Assembly: GCF_964063345.1 (NCBI RefSeq)
Contig: NZ_OZ061318.1
Coordinates: 1,674,001 to 1,738,000 of the forward strand
From: Pseudomonas lini
Lineage (GTDB): Bacteria; Pseudomonadota; Gammaproteobacteria; Pseudomonadales; Pseudomonadaceae
Reading direction: 5' to 3'
DNA: 64,000 nt
The notes below the pieces were generated by a model. It did no database searches, had not been told where the DNA came from, and saw only the letters and a program-made list of their open reading frames with translations. Both the position numbers and the translations under genes were made by a program. Positions 8,114-17,226 of this stretch are shown here, piece after piece (the first letter of the stretch is position 1; each line of letters starts with the position of its first letter).

Positions 8114-8209
8114 CCCTGTGGGAGCGGGCTTGCCCGCGAAAGCGGTGTGTCAGTCGATTTCAATGCTGCCTGACACACCGCCATCGCGGGCAAGCCCGCT
8201 CCCACAGGG
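8114..8209. repeat. REPIN, GTGGGAGCGGGCTTGCCCGC type
   Basis: Near-perfect inverted arms CCCTGTGGGAGCGGGCTTGC... with an interior that is also partly self-complementary (GGTGTGTCAGTCGA / TGCCTGACACACC). It lies just upstream of the EamA gene. Confidence 0.9.
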
Positions 8210-8237
8210 TTGTGTGTCCGCTCAGCAAATCGCAGGC

Positions 8238-8276
8238 AAAAAAAAGCCCGATCTCGCTAATGCGTTCAATCGGGCT
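8238..8276 (-). terminator. rho-independent terminator of azoR
   Basis: On the minus strand AGCCCGAT, a 16-nt loop, ATCGGGCT and a run of T residues. It lies about 110 nt beyond the azoR stop codon. Confidence 0.7.
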
Positions 8277-8383
8277 AGAGCACTCAGGAGCAACAAGTGC
8301 AAAGGGAGGTTCGATACGCGTACAGGCTTGAAGGGTTGCGCCAGGTCACTAGACCATCCAGCGATTATCTGGCGATTAACGGC

Positions 8384-8983
8384 TCAGGCGACCTGGGAAA
8401 GCTTGGCGTTGGCCTGGTTCAGGCCTTTCTCCTGGAAGCCACCGCCCAGGTTCATGCCTTCGGCGTGAATGAACGTTACGTCGTGGATGCCGATGAAGGC
8501 CATGACCTGGCGCAGGTACGGTTCCTGGTGATCCGAGGCGGCTCCGGCATGGATACCACCGCGAGCGGTCAGCACATAAGCACGCTTGCCGTTGAGCAAA
8601 CCTTGCGGGCCGGTTTCGGTGTACTTGAAGGTCACGCCGGCACGCAGCACATGGTCGAGCCAGGCTTTGAGGGTGCTCGGAATGGCGAAGTTGTACATCG
8701 GCGCGGCCATTACCAGTACGTCGGCGGCCAGCAGTTCATCGGTCAGCAGGTTGGAGCGTTCCAGCGAGGCTTGTTCGATGTCATTGCGTTGTTCGGCAGG
8801 TTTCATCCAGCCGCCCAACAAGTTGATGTCCAGGTGCGGCACCGGGGTGGTGGCCAGGTCACGGACGGTGATCTGGTCGGCCGGGTGTGCGGCTTTCCAT
8901 TGGCTGATGAAGGTCTGGGTCAGCTGGCGGGAAACCGAGTCTTGCTGACGGGCGCTGCTTTCGATGATCAGAACGCGGGACAT
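8384..8983 (-). CDS. azoR: FMN-dependent NADH-azoreductase
   Basis: 199-residue flavodoxin-fold quinone/azo reductase. The N-terminal MSRVLIIESSARQQDSVSRQL (phosphate-binding loop), MAAPMYNFAIPSTLKAW and TARGGIHAG motifs are characteristic of AzoR (E. coli AzoR is 201 aa). It is a cytosolic enzyme that reduces quinones and azo compounds with NAD(P)H. A LysR gene on the opposite strand starts about 680 nt away, but a secreted-protein gene lies between, so regulation by it is uncertain. Confidence 0.92.
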   Translation of the reverse strand: MSRVLIIESSARQQDSVSRQLTQTFISQWKAAHPADQITVRDLATTPVPHLDINLLGGWMKPAEQRNDIEQASLERSNLLTDELLAADVLVMAAPMYNFAIPSTLKAWLDHVLRAGVTFKYTETGPQGLLNGKRAYVLTARGGIHAGAASDHQEPYLRQVMAFIGIHDVTFIHAEGMNLGGGFQEKGLNQANAKLSQVA

Positions 8984-9109
8984 GGGATGTAGCCTCCATC
9001 TGAGAATGCTGTAGGTCGATGGAGTGAAGGTTAAACAGAGTCATATCGATGAAAAAGCGCAAATAACTGCTATAAAGCATCGATAAATTCGTTTATAACC
9101 GGAGCATGC

Positions 9110-9277
9110 CCTGCGGGAGCTAGTGTGGTGAGGGGGCTTGTCGGAACGCCGCACGGCCCCGCTGGATGCGAAGCAGCCCCAAAATCGCTGATATACCAAA
9201 AACCTTGTGAGTGCCATGCACTCAAACGGGGCGGTGCGGCGTTCCGACAAGCCCCCTCGCCACAGCGCTCCCACAGG
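9110..9277. repeat. nested REP element with inserted TCGGAACGCCGCAC tip
   Basis: Inner arms of about 37 nt (9124-9160 and 9228-9264; GAGGGGGCTTGTCGGAACGC... and complement) lie inside outer CTGCGGGAGC / GCTCCCACAG sequence. Each inner arm contains GTCGGAACGCCGCAC inserted at the usual CTT hairpin tip. The element fills most of the 300-nt azoR to secreted-protein gap. Confidence 0.8.
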
Positions 9278-9286
9278 GTTGTAGAG

Positions 9287-9616
9287 TCATTTCGGGGTGC
9301 AGGTCAGGTTGATACGCATCTTGATGATGGTCCGGGTGAACTTGGCGGTGGCGTTTTTGTGTTTACCGGCGGGCACTTCGATTGTGCGGGTGCGCGGCGC
9401 TTCCGGGCCATTGTTGAAAACCACCCTGCAGATCGCATCGGTGCTGCCGTAGTTGTTCACTTGAATGGAGGCGATGTCGTTATCCGTGTCGTACGAGTTG
9501 TAGTCGATGCTCAAGCCGTTCAATTGCTTTTGAACGTCGATCGGATAAGCAAACGCAGTCAGCGGCAGCATTGCCAACACCGCACAACCCGCCATCACAC
9601 CACAAAGTTTTTTCAT
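9287..9616 (-). CDS. small secreted protein of unknown function (109 aa)
   Basis: Signal peptide MKKLCGVMAGCAVLAMLPLTAFA, then YPIDVQKQLNGLSIDY and a compact mature part of about 86 residues. The mature part carries two Cys (CRVVF and LTC near the C-terminus) and many beta-prone segments (ASIQVNNYGSTDAICRVVFN). It looks like a periplasmic immunoglobulin-like domain. No catalytic motif is visible. It is divergent from the LysR gene at 9666 with only 49 nt between them, so a shared promoter region is likely. Confidence 0.7.
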   Translation of the reverse strand: MKKLCGVMAGCAVLAMLPLTAFAYPIDVQKQLNGLSIDYNSYDTDNDIASIQVNNYGSTDAICRVVFNNGPEAPRTRTIEVPAGKHKNATAKFTRTIIKMRINLTCTPK

Positions 9617-9665
9617 TCAGCAGCCTCCAATAAGGACTGCCAGCTTAGGACAAGAGGAGCTCAAC

Positions 9666-10589
9666 ATGAAAGCGCCCCGCGTGACCCTTGATCAATGGCG
9701 AACGTTGCAGGCCGTGGTCGATCACGGCGGTTTCGCCCAGGCCGCCGAAGCGCTGCACCGTTCGCAATCGTCGGTCAGCTACACCGTAGCGCGCATGCAG
9801 GACCAGCTCGGCGTGCCGCTGTTGCGCATCGACGGCCGCAAAGCGGTGCTCACCGAGGCCGGCGGCGTACTGCTGCGCCGCTCCCGGCAATTGGTGAAAC
9901 AGGCCAGCCAACTGGAAGACCTGGCCCATCACATGGAACAGGGCTGGGAAGCGGAAGTGCGGCTGGTGGTCGACGCCGCCTACCCCAGCGCCCGCCTCGT
10001 CCGCGCACTGACTGCGTTCATGCCGCAAAGCCGTGGCTGCCGGGTGCGTCTGCGCGAAGAAGTGTTGTCGGGTGTCGAGGAAGTGTTGCTTGAAGGCGTG
10101 GCCGATCTGGCCATCACCGGTTTCAGCATTCCCGGTTATCTGGGCGCGGAATTGAGCGATGTCGAATTCATCGCGGTGGCCCACCCCGAGCATTCCTTGC
10201 ATCGCTTGAACCGCGAACTGAACTTCCAGGACCTGGAAAGCCAGATGCAAGTGGTGATCCGCGACTCCGGCCGTCAACAACCGCGAGACGTCGGCTGGCT
10301 CGGCGCCGAACAGCGCTGGACCGTTGGCAGCCTGGCCACCGCCGCGACCTTCGTCAGCAGCGGCCTGGGCTTCGCCTGGCTGCCTCGGCACATGATTGAG
10401 CGCGAACTCAAGGAAGGTACGCTCAAAGTGCTACCGTTGGATCAGGGCGGCAGCCGCAACCCGAGCTTCTATCTGTATTCGAACAAGGACAAACCCTTGG
10501 GCCCGGCTACGCAGATTCTCATCGAACTGCTGCGCACCTTTGATACCGCGCCGCTGGATGCGCCTTTCGCCGCCCCTGAACAAGCCTGA
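9666..10589 (+). CDS. LysR-family transcriptional regulator
   Basis: 307 residues. The N-terminal winged helix (LDQWRTLQAVVDHGGFAQAAEALHRSQSSVSYTVARMQDQLG, residues about 8-50) is followed by a periplasmic-binding-fold effector domain (about 95-295). GGAGCTCAAC precedes the ATG. The stop is 14 nt before the alpha/beta hydrolase gene, with ppiA 3 nt further on, so the regulator is co-transcribed with the genes downstream, which is less common than divergent arrangement. The inducer is unknown. Confidence 0.9.
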   Translation: MKAPRVTLDQWRTLQAVVDHGGFAQAAEALHRSQSSVSYTVARMQDQLGVPLLRIDGRKAVLTEAGGVLLRRSRQLVKQASQLEDLAHHMEQGWEAEVRLVVDAAYPSARLVRALTAFMPQSRGCRVRLREEVLSGVEEVLLEGVADLAITGFSIPGYLGAELSDVEFIAVAHPEHSLHRLNRELNFQDLESQMQVVIRDSGRQQPRDVGWLGAEQRWTVGSLATAATFVSSGLGFAWLPRHMIERELKEGTLKVLPLDQGGSRNPSFYLYSNKDKPLGPATQILIELLRTFDTAPLDAPFAAPEQA

Positions 10590-10603
10590 CACGGAGTGTA
10601 CCC

Positions 10604-11407
10604 ATGGCCTATTTCGAACATGAAGGTTGCAACCTGCACTATGAGGAATATGGCCACGGTACGCCGTTACTGCTGGTCCACGGGCTGGGTTCCAGCACCC
10701 TGGACTGGGAAATGCAGATCCCGGCGCTGTCTGCCCGCTATCGGGTGATCGTCCCGGATATTCGCGGCCACGGGCGCTCCGACAAACCCCGCGAGCGCTA
10801 CAGCATCGCCGGGTTCAGCGCTGACCTGGTCGCGTTGATGGAGCATTTGAACCTCGGCCCGACACATTATGTGGGACTTTCCATGGGCGGAATGATCGGT
10901 TTTCAACTGGGCGTGGATCAGTCGCAATTGCTCAAGAGCCTGTGCATCGTCAACAGCGCACCCGAGGTCAAACTGCGTAGCCGCAGCGACTACTGGCAGT
11001 GGTTCAAGCGCTGGAGCCTGATGCGCGCGCTGAGCATGGGCACCATCGGCAAGGCCTTGGGCGCCAAACTGTTTCCCAAGCCCGAACAAGCTTCGTTACG
11101 ACAAAAAATAGCGGCGCGCTGGGCAAAAAACGACAAACATGCTTATCTCGCCAGCTTCGATGCCATCGTTGGCTGGGGGGTTCAGGAACGACTTTCCAAG
11201 GTCTCCTGTCCAACCCTCATCGTCAGCGCCGACCGTGACTACACCCCGGTCGCGTTGAAAGAAACCTATGTAAAACTGCTGCCCGATGCGCGGCTGGTAG
11301 TGATCGCCGACTCGCGCCACGCCACCCCGCTGGATCAACCCGAACGCTTCAACCAAACGCTGCTCGAGTTTCTCACCGCAGTCGACACCACCACTCAGGA
11401 TCACTGA
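10604..11407 (+). CDS. alpha/beta-fold hydrolase
   Basis: 267 residues. LLLVHGLGSSTLDW (oxyanion loop), nucleophile elbow GLSMGG (Ser93), a candidate acid in SADRDYTP and the catalytic His in SRHATPLDQPERF make a complete Ser-Asp-His triad. It resembles 3-oxoadipate enol-lactonase and carboxylesterase relatives, but no pathway neighbours support a precise substrate. It is cytosolic, with no signal peptide. It sits between the LysR and ppiA genes in one tight operon. Confidence 0.85.
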   Translation: MAYFEHEGCNLHYEEYGHGTPLLLVHGLGSSTLDWEMQIPALSARYRVIVPDIRGHGRSDKPRERYSIAGFSADLVALMEHLNLGPTHYVGLSMGGMIGFQLGVDQSQLLKSLCIVNSAPEVKLRSRSDYWQWFKRWSLMRALSMGTIGKALGAKLFPKPEQASLRQKIAARWAKNDKHAYLASFDAIVGWGVQERLSKVSCPTLIVSADRDYTPVALKETYVKLLPDARLVVIADSRHATPLDQPERFNQTLLEFLTAVDTTTQDH

Positions 11408-11410
11408 CCC

Positions 11411-11968
11411 ATGCTGAAAAAAATCGCCCTCGTCGCCGGCTCCGTTCTGTTTGCCGCCAACCTGATGGCCGCCACGCCCGCCAAGGCGCCGCACGTGCTG
11501 CTGGAAACCACCAATGGCCAGATCGAAATCGAACTGGACCCGGTCAAGGCGCCGATCAGTACCAAGAACTTCCTTGAGTACGTCGACAGCGGCTTCTACA
11601 ACAACACGATTTTTCACCGTGTGATTCCTGGGTTCATGGTCCAGGGCGGCGGTTTCACTCAACAGATGCAGCAAAAAGAAACCAAGGCACCGATCAAGAA
11701 CGAATCCAAAAACGGCCTGCATAACGTGCGCGGCACGCTGTCCATGGCCCGTACGTCTGTCCCGGATTCGGCCACCAGCCAGTTCTTCGTGAACGTCAAA
11801 GACAATGACTTCCTCGACCAGGGCGACGGCTACGCGGTGTTCGGTAAAGTCGTCAAAGGCATGGACGTGGTGGACATCATCGTCAACTCGCCAACCACTA
11901 CCCGCGGTGGCATGAAAGACGTGCCGGCCGACCCGGTCTTCATCAAGTCGGCCAAGCGCATCGACTGA
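11411..11968 (+). CDS. ppiA: periplasmic peptidyl-prolyl cis-trans isomerase (cyclophilin A)
   Basis: 185 residues with signal peptide [20 protein letters not shown]. The cyclophilin core has [16 protein letters not shown] (catalytic Arg70 in FHR), the [17 protein letters not shown] block and [16 protein letters not shown]. It speeds proline isomerisation in proteins folding in the periplasm. The start follows the hydrolase stop by 3 nt, so expression should be coupled to the LysR-hydrolase pair. Confidence 0.93.
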   Translation: MLKKIALVAGSVLFAANLMAATPAKAPHVLLETTNGQIEIELDPVKAPISTKNFLEYVDSGFYNNTIFHRVIPGFMVQGGGFTQQMQQKETKAPIKNESKNGLHNVRGTLSMARTSVPDSATSQFFVNVKDNDFLDQGDGYAVFGKVVKGMDVVDIIVNSPTTTRGGMKDVPADPVFIKSAKRID

Positions 11969-12061
11969 GCGTAAGCTGAACAGGGAGTTTTGAGCGGCCG
12001 CCGGTGCTTCCGGCGCCGCTCATATCGTTTAAAGGAGAGCCCGTGCGCGGGCGGAGAACTG

Positions 12062-13894
12062 ATGCTTTATCGCCGTTTTGAAAAACTGATCGACATTTTC
12101 CGCGATGCACCGACGGCGGCTCCGCCGGATCGGGTTCTCCCCTTCTATACCTATTACCTGAAGCAGGTCTGGCCGAGTTTCGCCGTCCTGCTGATCGTCG
12201 GCCTGTTCGGCGCGTTGATCGAAGTGGCGCTGTTCAGCTACCTGAGCCGCATCATTGACCTCGCCCAAGGCACGCCCAACGTCAATTTTTTCAAGGAACA
12301 CGGCATCGAACTGGCCTGGATGGCGGTGGTTGCGCTGGTCCTGCGCCCCATATTTGTTGGCCTGCATGATTTGCTGGTGCACCAGACCTTGAGCCCCAGC
12401 CTGACCAGCCTGATCCGCTGGCAAAACCACAGTTACGTGCTCAAACAGAGCCTCAATTTCTTCCAGAACGACTTCGCCGGGCGCATCGCCCAACGCATCA
12501 TGCAAACCGGCAACTCGCTCCGCGATTCGGCTGTGCAAGCGGTGGACGCGCTATGGCACGTGCTGATCTACGCGATCAGTTCATTGGTGCTGTTCGCCGA
12601 AGCCGACTGGCGCCTGATGATCCCGCTGCTGACCTGGATCGCCGCCTTCATCGGCGCCCTCTACTACTTCGTTCCACGGGTCAAGGAACGCTCGGTGGTG
12701 TCGTCCGATGCGCGCTCCAAACTCATGGGGCGGATCGTCGATGGCTACACCAACATCACCACCCTGAAGCTGTTCGCCCACACCAACTTCGAGCAGCAAT
12801 ACGCCCGCGAAGCGATCAAGGAACAAACCGAAAAAGCCCAACTGGCCGGCCGTGTGGTCACCAGCATGGACGTGGTCATCACCAGCATGAACGGCCTGCT
12901 GATCGTCAGCACCACTGGCCTCGCGCTATGGCTGTGGACTCAGTCGCTGATCACGGTGGGCGCCATCGCCCTCGCGACTGGCCTGGTGATCCGCATCGTC
13001 AACATGTCTGGCTGGATCATGTGGGTGGTCACTGGCATTTTCGAAAACATCGGCATGGTTCAGGACGGCTTGCAGACCATTTCCCAGCCAGTCAGCATCA
13101 CCGATCGCGAGCAGGCCAAGCCTTTGAATGTGGCGCGCGGCGAGGTGCGTTTCGAGCACGTCGATTTCCACTACGGCAAGAAGAGCGGGATCATCGGCGA
13201 CCTCAACCTGACGATTAAACCCGGTGAGAAAATCGGCCTGATCGGCCCGTCCGGCGCCGGCAAATCGACACTGGTCAATCTGCTGCTGCGCCTCTATGAC
13301 GTGCAGGGCGGGCGGATTCTCATCGACGGACAGAACATCGCCGAAGTCGGCCAGGAAAGCCTGCGCGAACGCATCGGCATGATCACCCAGGACACCTCGC
13401 TGCTGCACCGCTCGATCCGCGACAATTTGCTGTACGGCAAACCCGACGCCACCGACGCCGAACTCTGGGAAGCGGTGCGCAAGGCCCGGGCTGACGAATT
13501 CATCCCGTTGCTATCGGACTCCGAAGGCCGCACCGGTTTCGATGCTCACGTCGGTGAACGCGGAGTGAAACTCTCTGGTGGCCAGCGTCAGCGGATTGCC
13601 ATCGCTCGGGTGCTGCTCAAGGACGCGCCGATCCTGATCATGGACGAAGCCACCTCGGCACTGGACTCGGAAGTCGAAGCGGCGATTCAGGAAAGCCTCG
13701 AAACCCTGATGCAGGGCAAAACCGTGATCGCCATCGCCCACCGTCTCTCGACCATCGCGCGGATGGACCGGTTGGTGGTGCTGGAAAACGGCAAGATCGC
13801 CGAAACCGGCAGCCACGCCGAACTGCTGGCCCATGGCGGCTTGTATGCGCGGTTGTGGCAGCACCAGACCGGTGGGTTTGTCGGAATCGATTGA
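12062..13894 (+). CDS. ABC transporter, fused permease and ATPase (exporter type)
   Basis: 610 residues from the ATG preceded by CGGAGAACTG; the longer frame from 11990 lacks a comparable site. The N-terminal half (about 25-330) has six transmembrane helices of the exporter class. The C-terminal ATPase carries Walker A GPSGAGKST, signature LSGGQRQR, Walker B ILIMDEATSALDSE and switch His in IAHRLST. It acts as a homodimer in the inner membrane. MsbA-like length, but the substrate (lipid, peptide or drug) is unknown. It is 93 nt after ppiA. Confidence 0.88.
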   Translation: MLYRRFEKLIDIFRDAPTAAPPDRVLPFYTYYLKQVWPSFAVLLIVGLFGALIEVALFSYLSRIIDLAQGTPNVNFFKEHGIELAWMAVVALVLRPIFVGLHDLLVHQTLSPSLTSLIRWQNHSYVLKQSLNFFQNDFAGRIAQRIMQTGNSLRDSAVQAVDALWHVLIYAISSLVLFAEADWRLMIPLLTWIAAFIGALYYFVPRVKERSVVSSDARSKLMGRIVDGYTNITTLKLFAHTNFEQQYAREAIKEQTEKAQLAGRVVTSMDVVITSMNGLLIVSTTGLALWLWTQSLITVGAIALATGLVIRIVNMSGWIMWVVTGIFENIGMVQDGLQTISQPVSITDREQAKPLNVARGEVRFEHVDFHYGKKSGIIGDLNLTIKPGEKIGLIGPSGAGKSTLVNLLLRLYDVQGGRILIDGQNIAEVGQESLRERIGMITQDTSLLHRSIRDNLLYGKPDATDAELWEAVRKARADEFIPLLSDSEGRTGFDAHVGERGVKLSGGQRQRIAIARVLLKDAPILIMDEATSALDSEVEAAIQESLETLMQGKTVIAIAHRLSTIARMDRLVVLENGKIAETGSHAELLAHGGLYARLWQHQTGGFVGID

Positions 13895-13917
13895 GGCTTG
13901 TGATTAACACCGCCCCT

Positions 13918-14005
13918 GTGGGAGCGGGCTTGCTCGCGAATGCGGTGTATCAGGCAATTTTAATATCGACTGACACGCCCTCTTCGCGAGCAAGCCCGCT
14001 CCCAC
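13918..14005. repeat. REPIN, GTGGGAGCGGGCTTGCTCGC type
   Basis: Perfect inverted arms that end only a base or two from the stop codon of the convergent GNAT gene (14007-14009). It probably also serves as the transcript-end hairpin for both genes. Confidence 0.9.
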
Positions 14006-14006
14006 A

Positions 14007-14495
14007 CTACAGCGTCAACACCATTTCATGCCAAGCCATCCCGCCATGGTCGGACGCCGAAGGCTTGATGTAGGCAAAACCAAACCCGGCATACAGCGCA
14101 ATGTGCCGCTCTTTGCACATCAGGTGGATGCTGGCCTTGTTCAGTGCGCGCATGCGCTGGATGAACTCACTCATCAAGCGTTTCGCCAGGCCCTGCCCTT
14201 GGTAGTCCGGATGCACCACCACCGACATGATCACTACGTGCGGGCCGGCCGGGTCGTGGCCGATCAGTTCCTTGAACGCCTCGTCCGACATTTCCACCTG
14301 AAATGCCGCACCGGAATTGATGAAACCGGCTACAACCCCATCCACTTCAGCAACGATGAAGCCTTCGGGCCAAGTGGCGATGCGGGTGGCGATTTTCTCG
14401 CGGGTAGCGGCTTCATCGCCTTCGTAGGCAACGGTTTCGATGGCATAGCAGCGGTCCAGGTCAGCGGGGCTGACATGGCGAATGACGGTGTTCAT
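14007..14495 (-). CDS. GNAT-family N-acetyltransferase
   Basis: 162 residues from MNTVIRHVSPADLDRCYAIE; the further upstream frame to 14549 is not needed. The acetyl-CoA site is visible as VVVHPDYQGQGLAKRLMSEF (Q/RxxGxG/A type), with a C-terminal YAGFGFAYIKPSASDHGG. Such enzymes acetylate small amines or proteins; the substrate is unknown. The stop codon abuts a REPIN. Confidence 0.82.
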   Translation of the reverse strand: MNTVIRHVSPADLDRCYAIETVAYEGDEAATREKIATRIATWPEGFIVAEVDGVVAGFINSGAAFQVEMSDEAFKELIGHDPAGPHVVIMSVVVHPDYQGQGLAKRLMSEFIQRMRALNKASIHLMCKERHIALYAGFGFAYIKPSASDHGGMAWHEMVLTL

Positions 14496-14592
14496 GGCAG
14501 CTCGGAATCGGCGTGGGAAAGGTTGGGGATCATAAATCAGCATCAACACGACATCGAGAGGCGAATCATCGATCCGCCTCTCGACCCGTTCT

Positions 14593-15078
14593 TTAGGGTT
14601 TTAGCGGCAGCCATATTTCCAGCACGCCGGTATTGAGCTTCGGGTTGAAATCGTCGCTGTAGCGTTCGAACTCCGGAGCGTCCGCCGCTTCATGACCGGA
14701 CTTCGGCAACCAGGTTTTCCAGATGTATTGAAAGGTCTGGGGCAAGGTATCCAGAGAGCCCTTGTGTTCGAAGACTGCATACTTCTGAGGCTGAACTTCG
14801 ATCCAGCGGTACTTCTCGGGCAGGTCGTCGAGCTTGCTGATTTCGACACCGGCTATGTATTCGAAACCACCCTTGCCATCCGGATTGCAGCAGATGCCGT
14901 AGGTTACTTCGCTTTTCTGGCCGGGAATTTTGCCAATCTCGGGAATGAATTTCTCCCACAGGTCGGGGATCGCCTTGGTCGTATCCGCAGTAAATTGTCC
15001 GCCAAGCCCCGCAATGAGCATGAACTGCCCGTTTTCGAAGCGTGGCTCAATCTTTTCGACGCCTGTTTGCTCATCCAT
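14593..15078 (-). CDS. GyrI-like / AraC effector-binding domain protein
   Basis: 161 residues, a stand-alone effector-binding domain: N-terminal beta-rich half (FENGQFMLIAGLGGQF), then FEYIAGVEISKLDDLPEKYRWIEVQPQKYAVFEHKGSL and the closing GVLEIWLPLK. The fold is used by multidrug sensors and gyrase inhibitors to hold hydrophobic ligands. There is no DNA-binding part, so it is a ligand-binding or SbmC-type protein of unclear role. It lies downstream of the LysE gene on the same strand. Confidence 0.78.
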   Translation of the reverse strand: MDEQTGVEKIEPRFENGQFMLIAGLGGQFTADTTKAIPDLWEKFIPEIGKIPGQKSEVTYGICCNPDGKGGFEYIAGVEISKLDDLPEKYRWIEVQPQKYAVFEHKGSLDTLPQTFQYIWKTWLPKSGHEAADAPEFERYSDDFNPKLNTGVLEIWLPLKP

Positions 15079-15145
15079 GACTCAACTCCTGGTACTGAAA
15101 GAGGGGTTCGGCTGGGAGTATAGAAGCCAAACCCGATTCGCCCAA

Positions 15146-15808
15146 TTACAGTGCGTGCAACTGTTCGATGGCGCCTGGGCCAATGAACTCGTTATAACCC
15201 GATAGAATCACGTAGACCGCGAAATAGCAGAAGATCGCTGCCGATGCCATGTATGAATAACGCAGCAGTTTGTCACCGAGCAATTTGCCGCCGTGGCTCG
15301 CAGCGAAGCACAGACCGACACACCAAAGCACCCCCGCGCACAAGAAGCCGCCGAGAAACAGCGCCGAGCTGAGGGCGCCACCGCCGCCGGAACGGGCGAT
15401 CAGCGTGCCGCCCACCGCGGCGAACCAGAGAATCGCACTGGGCGATGACATGGCGAGAAAAATCCCGCGAAAAAACTCGCGACGGTGTGAGTTGTGCCCC
15501 ACCTCCGGGGTTTGCGCCAGTAGCGCTTCATGATGAATCGCCGAATAAATCATCTTCGCCGCGAAATACAGCAGCAACGCCGACCCGCCAATCCACAACA
15601 CCCAGCGCACGGTCTCGTACTGCAGCAATACGGTCATGCCAGCCAATGCCAGCACTGCGTAAATCAGGTCGCCGACACACGTCCCCAACCCCAGCGCAAA
15701 GCCTTGAAAATAGCCGCGCTGCATCGCCAGAGTGATCATCGCGATATTGGCAACGCCAATGTCCAGGCACAGCGAAAGGCTCAACAAGAAGCCACTGGTA
15801 AATTCCAT
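15146..15808 (-). CDS. LysE-family amino acid exporter
   Basis: 220 residues from [25 protein letters not shown]. Six hydrophobic segments and the conserved N-terminal membrane segment and [20 protein letters not shown] block place it in the LysE/RhtB superfamily. The likely role is export of a neutral or basic amino acid. It is divergent from alaC with 138 nt between starts, which invites a link to alanine or amino acid balance, though this is inference. Confidence 0.85.
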   Translation of the reverse strand: MEFTSGFLLSLSLCLDIGVANIAMITLAMQRGYFQGFALGLGTCVGDLIYAVLALAGMTVLLQYETVRWVLWIGGSALLLYFAAKMIYSAIHHEALLAQTPEVGHNSHRREFFRGIFLAMSSPSAILWFAAVGGTLIARSGGGGALSSALFLGGFLCAGVLWCVGLCFAASHGGKLLGDKLLRYSYMASAAIFCYFAVYVILSGYNEFIGPGAIEQLHAL

Positions 15809-15946
15809 CGACCATATCCTTGGAAAAAATTTATTGATGCGCGGGCTAGACAGTTTGCCATGACTGCCCTTACATTCCGCCACAGGCCACCGCAGTGGCC
15901 AGCGTCGCTCGGACGGTTCCGGGCGCTTACGTTATCCGAGGCAACA

Positions 15947-17164
15947 ATGGCCGAACAAGGTTCGCCGCGCCGCTTTGCGCGCATAGATCGACTCCCCCCT
16001 TACGTTTTCAACATCACTGCCGAGCTGAAGATGGCCGCCCGTCGTCGTGGCGAAGACATCATCGACTTGAGCATGGGCAACCCCGACGGCGCCACGCCGC
16101 CGCACATTGTCGAAAAACTCGTCACCGTCGCCCAGCGCGAAGACACCCACGGCTACTCCACGTCCAAAGGGATTCCGCGCCTGCGCCGGGCGATTTCCAA
16201 TTGGTACAAGGATCGCTACGAAGTCGACATCGACCCGGAAACCGAAGCCATCGTCACCATCGGCTCCAAGGAAGGTCTGGCGCACTTGATGCTGGCCACC
16301 CTCGACCAGGGCGACACCGTGCTGGTGCCGAACCCGAGCTACCCGATTCACATCTACGGTGCCGTGATTGCCGGCGCCCAGGTGCGCTCGGTGCCGCTGA
16401 TCCCTGGCGTGGATTTCTTCGCCGAGCTGGAACGAGCGATTCGCGGCTCGATCCCGAAACCGAAGATGATGATTCTCGGCTTCCCGTCCAACCCTACCGC
16501 CCAGTGCGTGGAGCTGGATTTCTTCGAGCGGGTGATTGCCCTCGCCAAACAGTACGACGTTTTGGTGGTGCACGACCTGGCCTATGCCGACATTGTCTAC
16601 GACGGCTGGAAAGCCCCGTCGATCATGCAGGTGCCCGGCGCCAAGGACATCGCGGTGGAGTTCTTCACCTTGTCCAAGAGCTACAACATGGCCGGCTGGC
16701 GCATCGGTTTCATGGTCGGCAACCCGGAGCTGGTCAACGCCCTGGCGCGGATCAAGAGCTATCACGACTACGGCACGTTCACTCCGCTGCAAGTCGCGGC
16801 CATTGCGGCGCTGGAAGGCGATCAGCAGTGCGTCAAAGACATTGCCGATCAGTATCGGCAGCGGCGCAACGTGCTGGTCAAAGGCCTGCATGAACTGGGC
16901 TGGATGGTCGAAAACCCGAAAGCCTCGATGTATGTCTGGGCCAAGATTCCCGAGGCTTATGCACACATGGGCTCGCTGGAATTCGCCAAGAAACTGCTGG
17001 CCGAGGCCAAGGTTTGTGTCTCACCGGGTGTGGGATTTGGCGAGTATGGGGATGATCATGTGCGCTTCGCACTGATCGAAAACCAGGACCGGATTCGTCA
17101 GGCCGTACGCGGGATTCGCGGGATGTTCCGGACGGATGGATTGGTTACCAAAACCAACGCCTGA
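15947..17164 (+). CDS. alaC: alanine transaminase-type aminotransferase
   Basis: 405 residues from [23 protein letters not shown], preceded by GAGG; a longer frame from 15530 overlaps the divergent LysE gene and is rejected. Class I/II PLP aminotransferase with [29 protein letters not shown], the [12 protein letters not shown]sp/Tyr pair and the PLP lysine in [16 protein letters not shown]. coli AlaC (412 aa) converts pyruvate plus glutamate to alanine. The gene ends at a bidirectional terminator shared with gntT. Confidence 0.88.
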   Translation: MAEQGSPRRFARIDRLPPYVFNITAELKMAARRRGEDIIDLSMGNPDGATPPHIVEKLVTVAQREDTHGYSTSKGIPRLRRAISNWYKDRYEVDIDPETEAIVTIGSKEGLAHLMLATLDQGDTVLVPNPSYPIHIYGAVIAGAQVRSVPLIPGVDFFAELERAIRGSIPKPKMMILGFPSNPTAQCVELDFFERVIALAKQYDVLVVHDLAYADIVYDGWKAPSIMQVPGAKDIAVEFFTLSKSYNMAGWRIGFMVGNPELVNALARIKSYHDYGTFTPLQVAAIAALEGDQQCVKDIADQYRQRRNVLVKGLHELGWMVENPKASMYVWAKIPEAYAHMGSLEFAKKLLAEAKVCVSPGVGFGEYGDDHVRFALIENQDRIRQAVRGIRGMFRTDGLVTKTNA

Positions 17165-17182
17165 CACATTGATCGTTCCCAC

Positions 17183-17210
17183 AAAAAAACCGCATCGCTG
17201 CGGTTTTTTT
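17183..17210. terminator. bidirectional terminator between alaC and gntT
   Basis: AAAAAAACCGCA, a 4-nt loop, and TGCGGTTTTTTT form a symmetrical hairpin. The A and T tracts allow it to terminate both convergent transcripts. Confidence 0.9.
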
Positions 17211-17226
17211 GTGTTTGTCGATCGTA

